Below, piece after piece: positions 30,340 to 41,725 of a stretch of 64,000 nt of DNA. Source of the stretch: Apostichopus japonicus (lineage: Eukaryota > Echinodermata > Holothuroidea > Aspidochirotida > Stichopodidae); NCBI RefSeq assembly GCF_037975245.1, contig NC_092577.1:21202898-21266897 (forward strand). The letters are read 5' to 3'. How positions within the stretch are numbered: the stretch's first letter is position 1; every line of letters begins with the position of its first letter. The position numbers were made by a program, and so were the translations under genes. The notes beneath the pieces are model-generated. The model was not told the DNA's origin, did not search any database, and saw only the letters and a list, made by a program, of their open reading frames with translations.

Positions 30340-30912
30340 TATCTCTCTCCTTGGTGGGAACAGCTGACCGTGCAGTGACAAACTGTACATAGGGATATGC
30401 CTGTGTCCATGAACTGGAGAATTTCGTCTTGTATTTCATCGAGCCGTGGTATTTCCTCCTGTGGTCTTTTTTAGGAGAAACTTTCTGTGAGGAAACCTCC
30501 CGGGGAGATTTGGTAGACGCAGGTATCGGACACACTTTGCTGGGAGAGCTAGGAAACACTTCTTTTCGAGGTACCTTCACATTAGATGCCATAGGAGACG
30601 AATTCTTCGGAAATACTTTCGTGAGAGGAACTTTCCTCTCGTGAGAAGTGTCTCGGGCACTTTCTCATTAGTTGTTTCTGGTTCAGCCTCCCGAGTTTTT
30701 CTCAGAGTCGCTTCCTTTGCCGGAGAGACTTTCAGGGGTACAGTCTCGGATGTTTTCCCTGTGGCCACTTTCTTGGGCGATCTGTGTTTGGTGTGTGTCA
30801 TTTTCCTTTTCCTGCGATTCACCACAGTGGTCCATTCTGACTCGTTTTCTGCGCCAGGAGACCCTAGCAAGATTGAAATCAAATGTTTTTCATCAACTCA
30901 GGCCAAAATGTA
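30340..30912 (-). pseudogene. hAT-type relic: Lys/Ser-rich N-terminal region and first half of zinc finger
   Basis: The minus-strand reading starts NESEWTTVVNRRKRK. It continues through SPKKVATGKTSETVPLKVSP and similar Lys/Ser/Pro/Thr-rich repeats. A frame change near 30600 leads to NVKVPRKEVFPSSPSKV. A shift at an A6 tract near 30470 gives LDEIQDEILQFMDTG, then LCTVCHCTVSCSHQGE. The CxxC starts the zinc finger that continues beyond the SINE at 30116. Transcription order (30912 down to 28576) matches one protein: zinc finger, then the DUF4371 blocks. Confidence 0.65.
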
Positions 30913-30999
30913 GAATTCTGTGATTGTATGAAATCTGATTTGATTTTAATGCTACGGCTTCAGGAAGCCACTGAAGGCTCATCAAAGAACCCTGGTCGT

Positions 31000-31425
31000 G
31001 CTGATTGTGGATATCGAGGCAGGGGTGCACTGTAACCAATCCCAACCTGCTCCCGGGACCGCCATTTTATGTCCCCATTCGACGGACGACCAGTCAATCC
31101 CAGGATCTAACCACTTTCTCAGATCCTGGAGGAGCAGAAGTTTTTGGTCTTGTTTTTTCGAACTTCAACCACGGTAACTGCGTACAGCCGACCGACAAGA
31201 CTTATTGCAACTAACTTGAATTCGCAACAACCCCACATAATTACCAGGCCTACTGCACCACAGCAGAGCCTGGACGCCAAGACCCTGCCAGTCGTCACTG
31301 TAAGTACAGCCACCTATGGAGCAAAACGCCCGACGGTGAATGCGGGAATCGAACCCGAAAAGCCGCAACCATTGTATTGCCAAGCATGACTGGTACCGCT
31401 CGACGACTGCTCTGCTCTAGCAGAT
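31000..31425 (-). mobile_element. tRNA-headed SINE, minus strand
   Basis: Read on the minus strand, a head with GTCGTCGAGCGG and a perfect B box (GGTTCGATTCCCGC, 31343-31356 on the plus strand as GCGGGAATCGAACC) is followed by a spacer. A conserved body GTCCGTCGAATGGGGACAT, then AAATGGCGGTCCCGGG follows. That body motif is widespread in deuterostome SINEs and recurs, diverged, at 9965-9990. The 3' boundary is approximate. Confidence 0.7.
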
Positions 31426-31429
31426 TCAT

Positions 31430-32715
31430 GTTAAAGCATTTCCAGTTTTTCTTCAGTGATAATGGTATATATATTGCACCACGTTTCCAGGTTACACAAT
31501 ATTATCAAAGTCGACCTATATAATTGTGTAAAACCATGGAACCTATCGGATGTAATCATCTCATGCATCGTGTCTAAGTCATCTGGGAAAAATATAAGTG
31601 CAAGGCTCACCATTCGTCGTAACTTTCTTCTGGGTTTAGTGGATTCCACAATTGATGATGCTGAGACACATGGAACAAGGAGGTTTTATGGTTGCTAAGT
31701 CCAAATTTGATGCAATTTTTGGAAGGTATACTTGACAATTACAATGCGGTTTTTCGGACGCTTGTGCGGGTCAGCGGGTTTGGGTGTTACAATGCGGGTC
31801 TAATTCCCGCGAATTGCGGGTCAGTTGGGAGCTCTGCATGTAATTTTAAACCAGAAAACGAAAAGGTTTAGACTAGTCTACCACTGCTATTCCTCTCCAT
31901 TTTTGTAATTTCCAATCATATGATTTAGCGGATGTTCGGAAACACTTTTTGGCTCACCTTTGGGGGGGGGGGCATGGCCCCCCTTGGATCCGCCAGTGCT
32001 ACTGTATCGCCTTAAAAAGTGATGAGAGGAAATTGTTTCTCCAGGATCGTATCGTGGGTATCGAGTGCGTCTGATATACGAACGTACGTAGTACGTACGT
32101 ACGTACGTCTATGATGATATGCACTGTACTGATCACGCGTACGATAAATGTTATTCACAAATTAACAGTCAGAATATGAGAAGTTTTCGCAGCTATTCAA
32201 CATGAACGTACTGTAGAACGTCAGCCGCATCACCTGGTATGAATTGTCGTCAATATGTGCGTGATGCTCCGCATGGCCAATGGGTATGGAAAAAACAGCG
32301 CCCCACAAGTGGGAAATAGTTTTGGCACTGCTAATCAAACAGTTGAAAATTGTTAGATTAACATACAATGGCTATGAGCTCAAGTTCAATGTTTCATCAG
32401 TCTAATTAACAATACTACAATATCCATATTGGAAAATAATTACCCTTCTTGTTTGTCAGATTCAAACTCCATGGTTCCTTCTCTAGGCAGGAATAATTTA
32501 ATCCGCTTGCTAGGTAGGAGGTAGTCCGAATAATCAGAGTTCGGATGGGCACAACTACACAAGCTCCAGGCAGCACTGGCCCCCGTAGTCTGGACATTAA
32601 CAACAGTCCGGCTAGGGATGAGGTGTCGGGATCATAATCACCTGCAGCCAGGCGTTATCTGTAGCATATCCCCCCCCCCCCCCAACTTTCTTTTTCCTAT
32701 AAAAACATAGGTGAA
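31430..32715. other. Spacer with common interspersed repeat ends
   Basis: Contains GCGGGTCAG/GTTACAATGCGGG repeats at 31745-31830. A G12 run lies at about 31962-31973 before the phrase GCATGGCCCCCCTTGGATCC, and an (ACGT)n run at 32081-32108. A C14 tract occurs at about 32670. No gene is seen. Confidence 0.45.
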
Positions 32716-32716
32716 T

Positions 32717-32880
32717 TTCACTCCATGGGAGTGATCACTGAGCACATTCCGATATAAGAGTGAATTTCCACTCCTAATAGAGTTATATTCACTCATATTA
32801 GGAGTGAGGAGTGAGAGTTCAATTTCACTCTTAATTTGAAGTGCGCCGAGTGATCACTCCGATGGAACGAAATCCATTTG
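32717..32880. mobile_element. Palindromic MITE-like element
   Basis: The left end (ATTTCACTCCATGGGAGTG, then ATCACTGAGCACATT) is the imperfect reverse complement of the right end (GTGCGCCGAGTGATCACTCC, then GATGGAACGAAAT). The inversion extends inward through AAGAGTGAATTTCCACTCCT. The whole element of about 160 bases folds on itself, as palindromic MITEs do. No coding capacity. Confidence 0.65.
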
Positions 32881-33489
32881 TTTTTTGAGTGTTGCTAGAT
32901 ATATGAAGAAGAAATTTACATACCAATACATGTTATCGGTCATCGATTGGCACAAAAACCCAGATTCTGATGACAGCTGCCTCCAGAAACCCAATAAATG
33001 GCCTAATTAGCACCGAGCCACCAATGTGGACCATTACCGAAACATCGATGCGTGTTAGTCTTCCATCCCCTTCCTCTAATGCTATTTAAGTCCACATGTG
33101 GGCATACCCTGGAAACCTACTGGTAGCCCACATGGGTTTGAGTTGGGAGAAAGGCCTTGACACCTTGAAATGACAAATGATGCCAACTTCCCTCAAGTTA
33201 AAAGTCTGGCTGAGTTGGCTAGGCCAGTCAGCATGAAAGAGAAAAAACCTTTTTTTGCATTTCTGTCACCAAAGTTGCACATCTTGTTGGTTGCTACTTT
33301 GCCTCACAGCTGGTGCCATCTCCTGCGATCTGGGGGGGGTGCTGAAATCTCTTATTTTCTCTGCACGCTCCGCGCCAACCAAGGTGGCGCTCCGCTTAGA
33401 TAGTAACCTCCGGCCCCCACAAGAAAGGACAGCCCACCCATGCCCCCCACTCAAAAAGTCTTAGCTACGCCAGTCTCTTGTAAAAAACA
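32881..33489. other. Spacer, interspersed repeat remnants
   Basis: A block at 33290-33470 carries the phrases TGCACGCTCCGCGCCAACC and AGCTACGCCAGTC, of the kind common in invertebrate repeats. The overlapping open frames on both strands are shadows of this GC-rich block. Confidence 0.4.
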
Positions 33490-33895
33490 AATTCTTTCGA
33501 GGAATAGGTGTCATGTTGTTTTTAGGGGTAAATTTGCCACTTGGCAGGCAGTCCTGGAGGCGGTGAAGTCTGACATTCGCCTTCAGGTTAAAGGCTTTTG
33601 TGTGGTCGTTTGTTTGGTTTGTGTGGTCGTTACATAATATGGGTTGTAGGGTTGTGTTTGTGGTTTGGAGTTTGCTTTTTGGGGCTGGTTTGAAGAGCTT
33701 TATTGTTTTGGGTCCGTGTCCTTTTCACGTCACGTTGAACGCTACATTGTATACATTTGTGGGTGAGTGAGAGATTTCTGTTTGTGGGATTTCAGTTGGG
33801 TTTACGGTGGTTGTTTAACAGACTGGGATTGTTTTTGGTTTTGTTGACCTTTGGTCCGTGTCCGTTTTCTTTGCACGTAAAAGGCACAGGTTGAA
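33490..33895 (+). mobile_element. Tx1-like LINE, copy D, ORF2 end plus 3' UTR
   Basis: The frame CHVVFRGKFATWQAVLEAVK then SDIRLQ is the ORF2 C-terminus seen in copies A and F. It runs directly into TTACATAATATGGGTTG and the 3' UTR (TTTGTGGTTTGGAG, TCACGTCACGTTGA), ending CACGTAAAAGGCAC. This copy proves that the 3' UTR of copies B, C and E belongs after an ORF2. Confidence 0.85.
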
Positions 33896-34017
33896 GGCAT
33901 GGGTGTCAATCCAGGGGGGGGGGGACGGGGGGACACGTCCCCCCACATTTAGATGGATGGGGGAAACAATATCAAATGTCCCCCCACACATTTGGAAAAA
34001 GAGTAGTGTCGTGGCTC

Positions 34018-34146
34018 TATTTGGAGGACCTGGACCTATGTGCTTCTCAGAAGCTCTCTACCAACGGTTGTCTGACAGTCCTTTAACGTGTCAATTGACT
34101 GTAGATGACATTCAAGACACACTTGCTCAAGATGTTTTGAAAAAGG
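34018..34146 (+). CDS. HECT-like internal exon fragment
   Basis: The frame FGGPGPMCFSEALYQRL, then DDIQDTLAQDVLKK ends at AAAAAG|GTAATC (donor at 34146/34147). The G-G-P-x-P-x-x-F/C start and the spacing resemble the HECT N-lobe segment absent from the relic at 20600-21572. The upstream border is unclear because it abuts a GTCCCCCCAC-type repeat. It could belong to another copy of the same gene family. Confidence 0.35.
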
Positions 34147-34249
34147 TAATCCATATCTACTACATGAAATTGAAGTTGATTACATTTATCCAAGTCATTG
34201 TTTGCTTATTGGGAATGAAAACAAATGTAAATGCATTTTATTTTCCATC

Positions 34250-35105
34250 AGAGTAAGTATTTCCATGCCAAATGAAGGTAAAACGAATATGTGTGTTGGT
34301 GATAGCATGTGTGTGACACTGTGGCTTTTAAACACAATATCTCAAGAAGAGAATGTTCAAACTTGCTATTTAGCTAGCCCTTAATAGTGAGTCGATGATT
34401 GCTACTGATGTTCATGGAGGTTAAAGGTCAGCAAAGGAGAGGTGAAAGTCTGAAAAATTTGAACAACGATATATCTCAATAAGAGAAAGTTGCTTCAACT
34501 TCAAACATAGTTTGTTGGTAGAACTTGGTCAGTAGATTTGCAAGTTTTCATGAGGTCAAAGTTCATCTCAGGTCAACTCAGGTAGAAAGTGTGAAAATTC
34601 CTTGTAAACACGTTATCTGAAGAACAGACCTGGTTGAACTGTAAACTTGGTATTTATTCACGTAAACCTAATAGCGAGTTGATGAGCAATATTGATGTTC
34701 ATGTTTACGGTCATTTAAAGTCAACAGAGGTGAAAGTCTGAGAACCTTGTAAATGCTGTATCTCAAGAGGGGAAAGTTACATGAATGCCAAACTTAGCAT
34801 GTTGGTAGTAAATAGCTTCCATGGTTTCCATGGAGTCATAGGTCAACTTTTCAAACAAGATATTTCAATAACGGAAAGTTACTTCAACTTCATCATTGCT
34901 TCTGACATTGGCAAGGAATCACTAATTGACCTTTCAAACCCATGAAAGCCCACAGAAATTATCTGCTACGCAAGGTCTACACACTAAGTTTAAAGTTTAA
35001 GTAATTCTTTGTTATTATGATATTGCATTTACAAAGTTTTCAGACTTTGATCTTTGTTGACCTGAATTGACCGCCATAATAACTGCTAATTAATATCTGC
35101 ACTTT
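34250..35105. repeat. Degenerate tandem array with AGGTCA words
   Basis: Diverged units contain GTAAACAC-like phrases, ATATCTCAAGAAGAGAA-like phrases and GGTCAA words, with a spacing of very roughly 150-170 bases. Similar units occur at 50390-51180 and 55860-56160. No gene is seen. Confidence 0.5.
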
Positions 35106-35110
35106 AAGGG

Positions 35111-35345
35111 CTACCTACAGCAGGTCAATAAGGCTATGAGTATACTATTTTTATTTCGTTTTTCCGACTTTTTTTTTACTTTGAATTGAGTTTTTCTGAG
35201 TTGAAAATGCTTTTTTCCGACTTTGTTTTCGTTTCTCTGCCTTTTTTTATTTGTTCGTTTTTCATACTTTTTTATTTCCGTTTTTCTGCCTTTTTTTCGT
35301 TGTTCCGACTTTTTTATTTTCGTTTTGTGCCTTTTTTCTTGACCC
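35111..35345. repeat. T-rich minisatellite
   Basis: Irregular repeats of TTTTTCCGACTTTTTT, TTTTTCTGCC and TTTTCGTT. The minus-strand frame across it is a Lys/Arg-only low-complexity translation and is not counted as a gene. Confidence 0.7.
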
Positions 35346-35487
35346 TGTAGCATTTCTGCAGTATGTATACAGTGCTACTGTCCACGTGGAAATAACTTGT
35401 ATTGTGTGTGCCGGACAGCGGATGTACTGAAGCTAGGACTAAAGCGTAAGCCGACATCTACAGACGATCGACTCGCCTCTTACCAGC

Positions 35488-38400
35488 ATGGAACCCAAAG
35501 ACAATGTTGAAGGTATCCTTATTAAATGAAAACTCAGATATGATTTGAAATTTGAATATTCTTGTGTGGCCTAACCCAGCCATAAGGGTTGTACTCACCT
35601 AGGCTGGGTCTATTGCAATAAGTCTAGCCATAGGCCTATTACTATAGCTTTTAACTTTAGTTATCGTTTTTTTAGTTCAAATGCCACGCCAGTTTGGCGT
35701 ACTGCCAACTTACAGTATGCATGCAAGATGACTTACAGTCACTCAGTCATAGGCTAATACTGCCCCATCACTTGCTCAAGATATTCGGCGTAGCCTACCC
35801 TAGGGGGGCCTACATACTTTCCAGTTTGGGGTAGGCTAGGTTTACAAATGACAGTACGTCCTGGCATGGGCTGAAAATTTCTTTCTTTGGGGGTGCGAGG
35901 AGGGCTATTTTAAGTTTTCAGTTCAAAGTTACCCCGTCAACAACAAGGAAGAAGGTCCCATGTTACTTTGGGAGGACGATTTTGTAGATTTCAGGGGCCA
36001 AATCGACCGTAAGCCCAGCTTATTTACACTTTTCAGCCCTGAGTCCTGACACAGGATTGTGTTACGCGTAATGTTGTAAACGTATGCTCTGCTAGGCATA
36101 GTACGGGGGTGCTGTAGCCTACAGCCCGCCAGCTTTTCGAAGGCGACGCCTAAGGCTAGGAGGTGCATGTTTCATGTTCAGTATGTTTATGGCCTAAGGG
36201 TTAGCGTTTCTATTCATTGAACAGGACTTTGGGTCCAATAAGCTTCACAAATCTCCACACTAACATCCTTGCACTGCATGCAGTAAAAAATATGGAGACA
36301 GGAGAGTGGCAGGGCATGTTTTGGTATGGAAATCATGTGGGCTTGACATGTACATAAGTGCTAGCACACCTGTGTGTTCACATTTTACAAGTACATTCTT
36401 ACTGTACACATGTAGCCAAAACATACCTGTATGTATCTGTATAGTGACGTCAGTCGCTACGAGGATATTCCCAAACAGTTTACTTGTAGCAATACATGGA
36501 CGAGAACTGGGCAGATTTTTAGTGCAAAATGGCTGCATTATTAGGTCGGGGAAGCCTTATCTCACACAGATGGGGAGGGGAGGAAGAGGCTCTTGGATTC
36601 ATGAGCCTTCCCACACAAGCTAAGCCTCACAAGATGAGTGAAATACAGTTGTTATGGGAAGGATTCTCTAAACTATTTCTTTCTGTTGTTAAATACCATT
36701 TCTTTTAGGTGGTGGTGAAAGTCCATATGAATTTTTGACTAGTCGTGGGTTTGAAGAGAAGAAAATCCAAGAGATTAAGGAACAGAAGCTAACTTTACTA
36801 TGTGGAATACCATTTTCTCACCTGTTGAGGCTAGTGGTATAAATTGCTTTATAATACCTGTTTAAGTGAATTGCATGTTTCCATAGACTGACTAAACTGC
36901 AACTTTGAAAGTATAAGTTGCAGCTACTGAAACGCAGAATTTACAAACACCACAGAGCTACTATGATATGGTCAAGGAATAGGGAGTTGTAATCACAGTT
37001 CTAAAAAAAGACAAGGTGGTTTGCCAAGTGTATTGGTATATTGGTAAAATCTTACAATTAATTGCAAGTAAATGGGCAGGAAAGAGAAATGTGTGATAAT
37101 ACTTTCTGTCATGAGTGCTAGGTAGGATGTGCTATATCTAGGAAACTACAACTAGGTTGTTTTTTATGTATAATATTTTCATGAAAGGTCTTTGCATATT
37201 TGAAAAGTGTAAAAACATTAAAATCTATAGTCAAGCACTGCTACTGAAACTCTTATCATGTTGACAGGTGTAAATGACCAGTGATTGGAAGATGAAAGCA
37301 TTGCAGTTGATGATATGGCAGATTGATAGTGAACTACCCATGTTAATTCCACAAACACCTTTTGAAACCAAATTTATTTCCAGAAGTTTTGCAACCTATA
37401 ATGAAACTTTATGTTTTCAGTTCTGATTATCAACCTAACCTAATGCCAAGCTACCAATACCAGTATGTGCGCTCATTAAGTCTCATGCATTACGCATGAT
37501 GCTGACTATCGTTATACTTTTTGACAATTATTTTTGCAACTGACATTGGCTATTGACTAATCTATGTGATCAATATGATGACATGTACGGTACAGGTACG
37601 GTGACCGGACAACTCCCCCCTGGACAATTACCCCCCGGACAATTACCCCCCAGACAACTTCCCCCTGGACAATTACCCCCTGGACAATTCCCATCCAGAC
37701 AATTCCCACCCCGGACAGTTCCCCCCCGGACAATTCCCATCCCGGACGACTTCCCCCCGGACAATTACGCCCCGGTCAAGAAAGCGGAATATATACGTAC
37801 AAATATATATATGCTGTACTTGCGATATACATACATGGTTAACTTCAAAAATACATTTTAGACATATTTGTTTACACATATATATTCCCTGAAAATTATA
37901 TTTATTCCCTTAAAGTATATATTTATATATTCTCCAGGCGTACAGAAAGTATTTTCGTAATAACAAATATGTATTCTGTGCAAAAATATATATTCTCTTA
38001 TAGTAAATATTGTCCGGGAACCACAGGTACTGTTATATGTTATTACATGCCATGTGTACTTCATATATCAGACTCAACCTGGGTGGGTATTTTTGCCACT
38101 ATCAGTAGATGAATGGTAAATTTAAGATGCCCCTTTAAAGTCCATAGGCTGCAAGTTATAGCTTATGAAGAAATCCTCCCCTAGGCAGTGACATGTTAGA
38201 CTTCAGGACTGATGTCTGGAGTGGGCACTGTCCAGGAGGTAAATTTCAAGGGAAAAGTCGTTCCAGGGGAAGATGTCAGGGTGGGAATCGTCCATGGAGG
38301 AGTTGTCTGGGAACCGTATGTATCATAATGATTGCATAAATTCCCTGTTATTAGAATTAGGAATCAACTTGCACTACTAATAGTGTAATTGATGGGCAGC

Positions 38401-39300
38401 ACTGCCCAGACATATATGAATGTCTTGTCAACATGAAAACTTGTACAAAGCGGGCGTAAAGTTCCTTTCATATAAACGGAAGTTCTTGAAAGGTTGGCAT
38501 TTTCAAAGTTATTATTTGGCATAGATGAGCCTATCCTTGCAATGGGCGATGCAGATCTATCCCATGTCTTTCCAACATATGGTGACAAACTAGCTGTTAT
38601 TTCATATGCAAAGCAACAGGAGAGAATAAAGCAAGTCAATGCCAGAAAAAGAGCTTTATTTGAAAAACTCTCACAAATTTTCATCAAAGAAGTACCAAAA
38701 TCCAGTTAAGCCGACCAGAAAGATCGAAATAGGATGGATAGATTACAACCTTTCAAAGAAAGAATACAATCAAGTTAGGACAAGGTGTGGGGCGGAGTCA
38801 GGAAAATGAGTGTCAACAAGGATGCTAAGAGTATGGACATCATGAGAGAAGCCAAAACCCTGTTTTTTTTTCAAATTGGGGCTTCATCAAAAGGGAAAGA
38901 GGAAGAATTTTCATTTGAAGTCATGAATTATCAACTTGTTGAGATGGACAATATCTCAACAGTAGGTGATGTCTACAAATGCACCAAGTTTTCGCTACTA
39001 AGGTTCTATCTTGTAAGTAGAAAGACCCGAGTTGATTGTCATGTAGAATCAGATGAATCTGACAGTGAGTTATCTGTCTTCAACTTCAAATGGTTGTGCA
39101 TTTCCACCTACTAACGAGTTTCCATCAATTTCAGGTGAAGCAGCATGTTTTTTTGCCCTTGGCAAGTACCCCTACACAAAGTTCTAAAAAGACAAGCAGT
39201 GTAGAGGAAATTTGTTTGACTCCTGATGACCTTGAAGTACAGTTTGGTCCGTTCATTTCAGATGAAGACATTGGGGAGCACCCTGCGAATAAAAAGGAAA
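35488..39300 (+). pseudogene. SAM-like multi-exon gene (N-terminal part of a G2E3/HECT-type family), frameshifted
   Basis: Exon 1 (35488-35512) encodes MEPKDNVE and splices in phase to exon 2 (36709 onward): GGGESPYEFLTSRGFEEKK and IQEIKEQK. Exon 3 (about 38503 on) reads IDEPILAMGDADLSHVFPTY, then GDKLAVISYAKQ; together these give the helical SAM-like fold seen at the N-terminus of many HECT-tailed proteins. A frame change near 38695 gives KPTRKIEIGWIDYNLSKKE. A missing G near 38793 gives GVRKMSVNKDAKS, then LFFFQIGASSKGKEE. The donor at 39012 joins in phase to an exon at 39135 (VKQHVFLPLAS, LTPDDLEVQFGPF). Exon 2 lacks a clear donor. No HECT part follows before repeats begin. Confidence 0.55.
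37590..38315. mobile_element. Transposon with minisatellite inverted ends
   Basis: The left end (TACGGTGACCGGACAACTCC) leads into about ten units of a roughly 17-base repeat, CCCCCGGACAATTACC and variants (to about 37780). The right end (38190-38315) carries the same repeat inverted and more diverged (GGGAATCGTCCATGGAGGAG, then TTGTCTGGGAACCGTATG). The ends are therefore long, imperfect terminal inverted repeats made of tandem units. It lies in an intron of the SAM-like gene. The Pro/Gly/Gln-rich frame across it is a repeat translation, not a gene. Confidence 0.6.
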
Positions 39301-41589
39301 CGGCACAAATTATATGGTGGGGTCAAGGGGTGGAACCTCTTGTGGGTGTCAGGGGCGAAGGCCCCCGAAAAATGTAGGTATTTTTGCGTGTCTGGCGATA
39401 ACAAAATTCGCACTTGAGGATGCAAAATACTGACAACCTTTTGAATTTAAATTGTCACGAAACTTATGGAAATTTTAAAATGACAAGTTATAGAAGCTAT
39501 ATTATGTTATAAAATGGAAATAAAATGCAAAGCCCTGTTTGTAGACTGCCTAACAATGAATAGCGTGCACTATATGTACATTTTAGAACTGCGGTGTTTA
39601 AACCTACCCACTAGTACACTACATGTGCTGCGAATTTTCCCAGGTACCTTGCCAAACAACTATGAGCTCATCTCATCCCCTATCTGTAACACCTGTTTCA
39701 TCACATTTTTGGCTCGTTTCCAAGGGACGTTTCATGGAGTGAATTCAGTAAAATGTTTTGGCTCCATTCTAGAATTAATTAGGTCAGTCAGTAAAGGATC
39801 GGTAAAGTAATGCGAAATATTGCCTTAGACGTTGAAGAAAGTAGGTAAACTATCCCCATAACATTTACCTAAGTAAAACACACCTCAAGTCAACTGACTC
39901 CTCCGCATGAACAAAACAAGTGATTCCCCATGAAACACAAGGCACAGTGCATACCATACACGCATAGCACGATATTAAAGCCCTAGCTATGGCCATCTTT
40001 ATGAAAGTAACCCTTTTAATCACATGTTTTAGGCCACTTGGCATGATTAATTAAATCCTAAATATTGCTTCCATGTTCTTGTAGAAATGTCTACTCCACA
40101 AAATACAATGAGCTGTATTTTGTAGTTACGTGAGATCCGTTACCTCCGAGGTGGTTAGGCTATTTGCTATACACTTAACTATGGTAGGATATTCTTTTTT
40201 CCGTATTTTGGGAAATTCTAGAAAATACTTTCTTTTCTCCCCGCTTAACACAAGATGTGGTCTTATAGAAATAGAGCCTTGTATACATGACATTAGTTGC
40301 ATTTAGCACGATATGCCATTTTAGCGTAAATTTATAGCCGTGTTTTGCTCGATCTTTTGTAAAATTTGAAAAGTGTAGCACGTCACTTTCTGTACACAAT
40401 TGGTTATTTCTCTACTGATTTTCGATTTTTTTTTCTCAATACACAACTTGTATTGAGTATAAAATTATCGCGAATATATTGGAAAGGCTATTTATGCTCG
40501 AAAATCGCAACTGATGGCACCATTTTGTGTCTGGTTTCAGTAAAAAAAAATAAGGGGAAGAGGGACACCCCCTCACCTCAGACACCCGCCTTAACTTATG
40601 CCTTAACTTTGCAGGCCTAGATGCTGAGATTTGCCCCCAAAAAACATTGAGCAATACATTTGTTCTCCCCATGCTCTATTCACTCGGCAAGGAATCGCAT
40701 CACAACGTTGTGTTCTTTGCATGCTACGCGCCAAACGATTGATGGTAGTACCATGCTTATACTGCATTTGCTTATACTGCATAAAAAAGAACAGTAAATA
40801 TGGGAAGTGCCTTTTCCGACGATCGGAGTATTTTGTTGGTTAAACAATTATCGTTGCGCTCAGATACTAGTGTCAAATATGTGTTATAGGCCTATAAATG
40901 TTGCCCCCCACCCCTCCCACCACTTACAAACATTTCTGCGGACGCTTATTGAGTATTCAGCAAAAAGTTCACCCTCTGTCAAGGACGCAACGACTGGGAG
41001 GGGGGGAGAGGGGTTGTGACCCCATTGCAACTTTTACGAGGACCTGCCCAACTTCTGGAAGACATTATTTTCTAGGGTCGAGGTCCAAAATAGCCCGTTT
41101 ATTATCGTGAAACTCATCCATTGTTCACAGGTGCACGTTAAAATAAATAAAATTAAAAACAGGTGGTCTTTACTACTAGCTTAATCTAAATAAAACATTA
41201 ATTAGTATTTTATGTACACATGATCCTAATGTCATTCATGACATCACAACGGCAACCCCGACGGCAACACTTCCATATACGCTCAAATACGTGATACTGA
41301 AAGAAGATCCCCAGTTCCTAGTGACGTGCTCGCTTTGCTCGCCCACAGATCACGTTACTATTGGCTGTTCCCCCCTCACTTTCAACACGTGGTTTCCCCC
41401 TTTGCTAGAGAACGAGGTTAAGAAATTTTGTGACAACCTGCTCCACTCTGGAGTCTCCATATGTAATTTAGTTGGATTGTCATCATTTTTGATAGAATAT
41501 TGTAATTGGCTACGGTCTTGCTACAGTACAGTTGTTTTGAAATATGGATATATCAGTTTTCAGTTTGATTCTACATTTAGTGGTGCCAT
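39301..41589. other. Spacer, repeat-rich
   Basis: Starts with GGTCAAGGGGTGGAACCTC, then GGGGCGAAGGCCCCCGAA, a common invertebrate repeat end. Open frames at 39514-39810, 40366-40843 and 41291-41698 have no recognisable domain or splice context. C- and G-rich tracts occur at about 40900 and 40997. Confidence 0.4.
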
Positions 41590-41725
41590 CCCAGTGCGCA
41601 TGCCGCCGTCGTTCCGGCGGCATGTTCGTGCCGTCCCCGCGCCGGCCTCGAAACGCCGGTACTGTTTGCACACTGAAATTCCGGGGAAAGACGGCTGACG
41701 GCGATCCGCCGTCGTTTCGCCTCTG
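41590..41725. other. GC-rich palindromic patch
   Basis: A sharply GC-rich patch in AT-rich sequence contains a perfect 9-bp stem, ATGCCGCCG (41600-41608) with CGGCGGCAT (41615-41623), and further GACGGC/GCCGTC complements. It could be the folded end of a mobile element or a small CpG patch. Confidence 0.4.

Noticed and set aside
35111-35353. Lys/Arg-rich protein on the minus strand
   Set aside because: Low-complexity translation of a T-rich minisatellite.
37553-37861. Pro/Gly/Gln-rich protein (PPGQL repeats)
   Set aside because: It is the translation of a minisatellite at the end of a transposon; both strands stay open because the unit length allows it.
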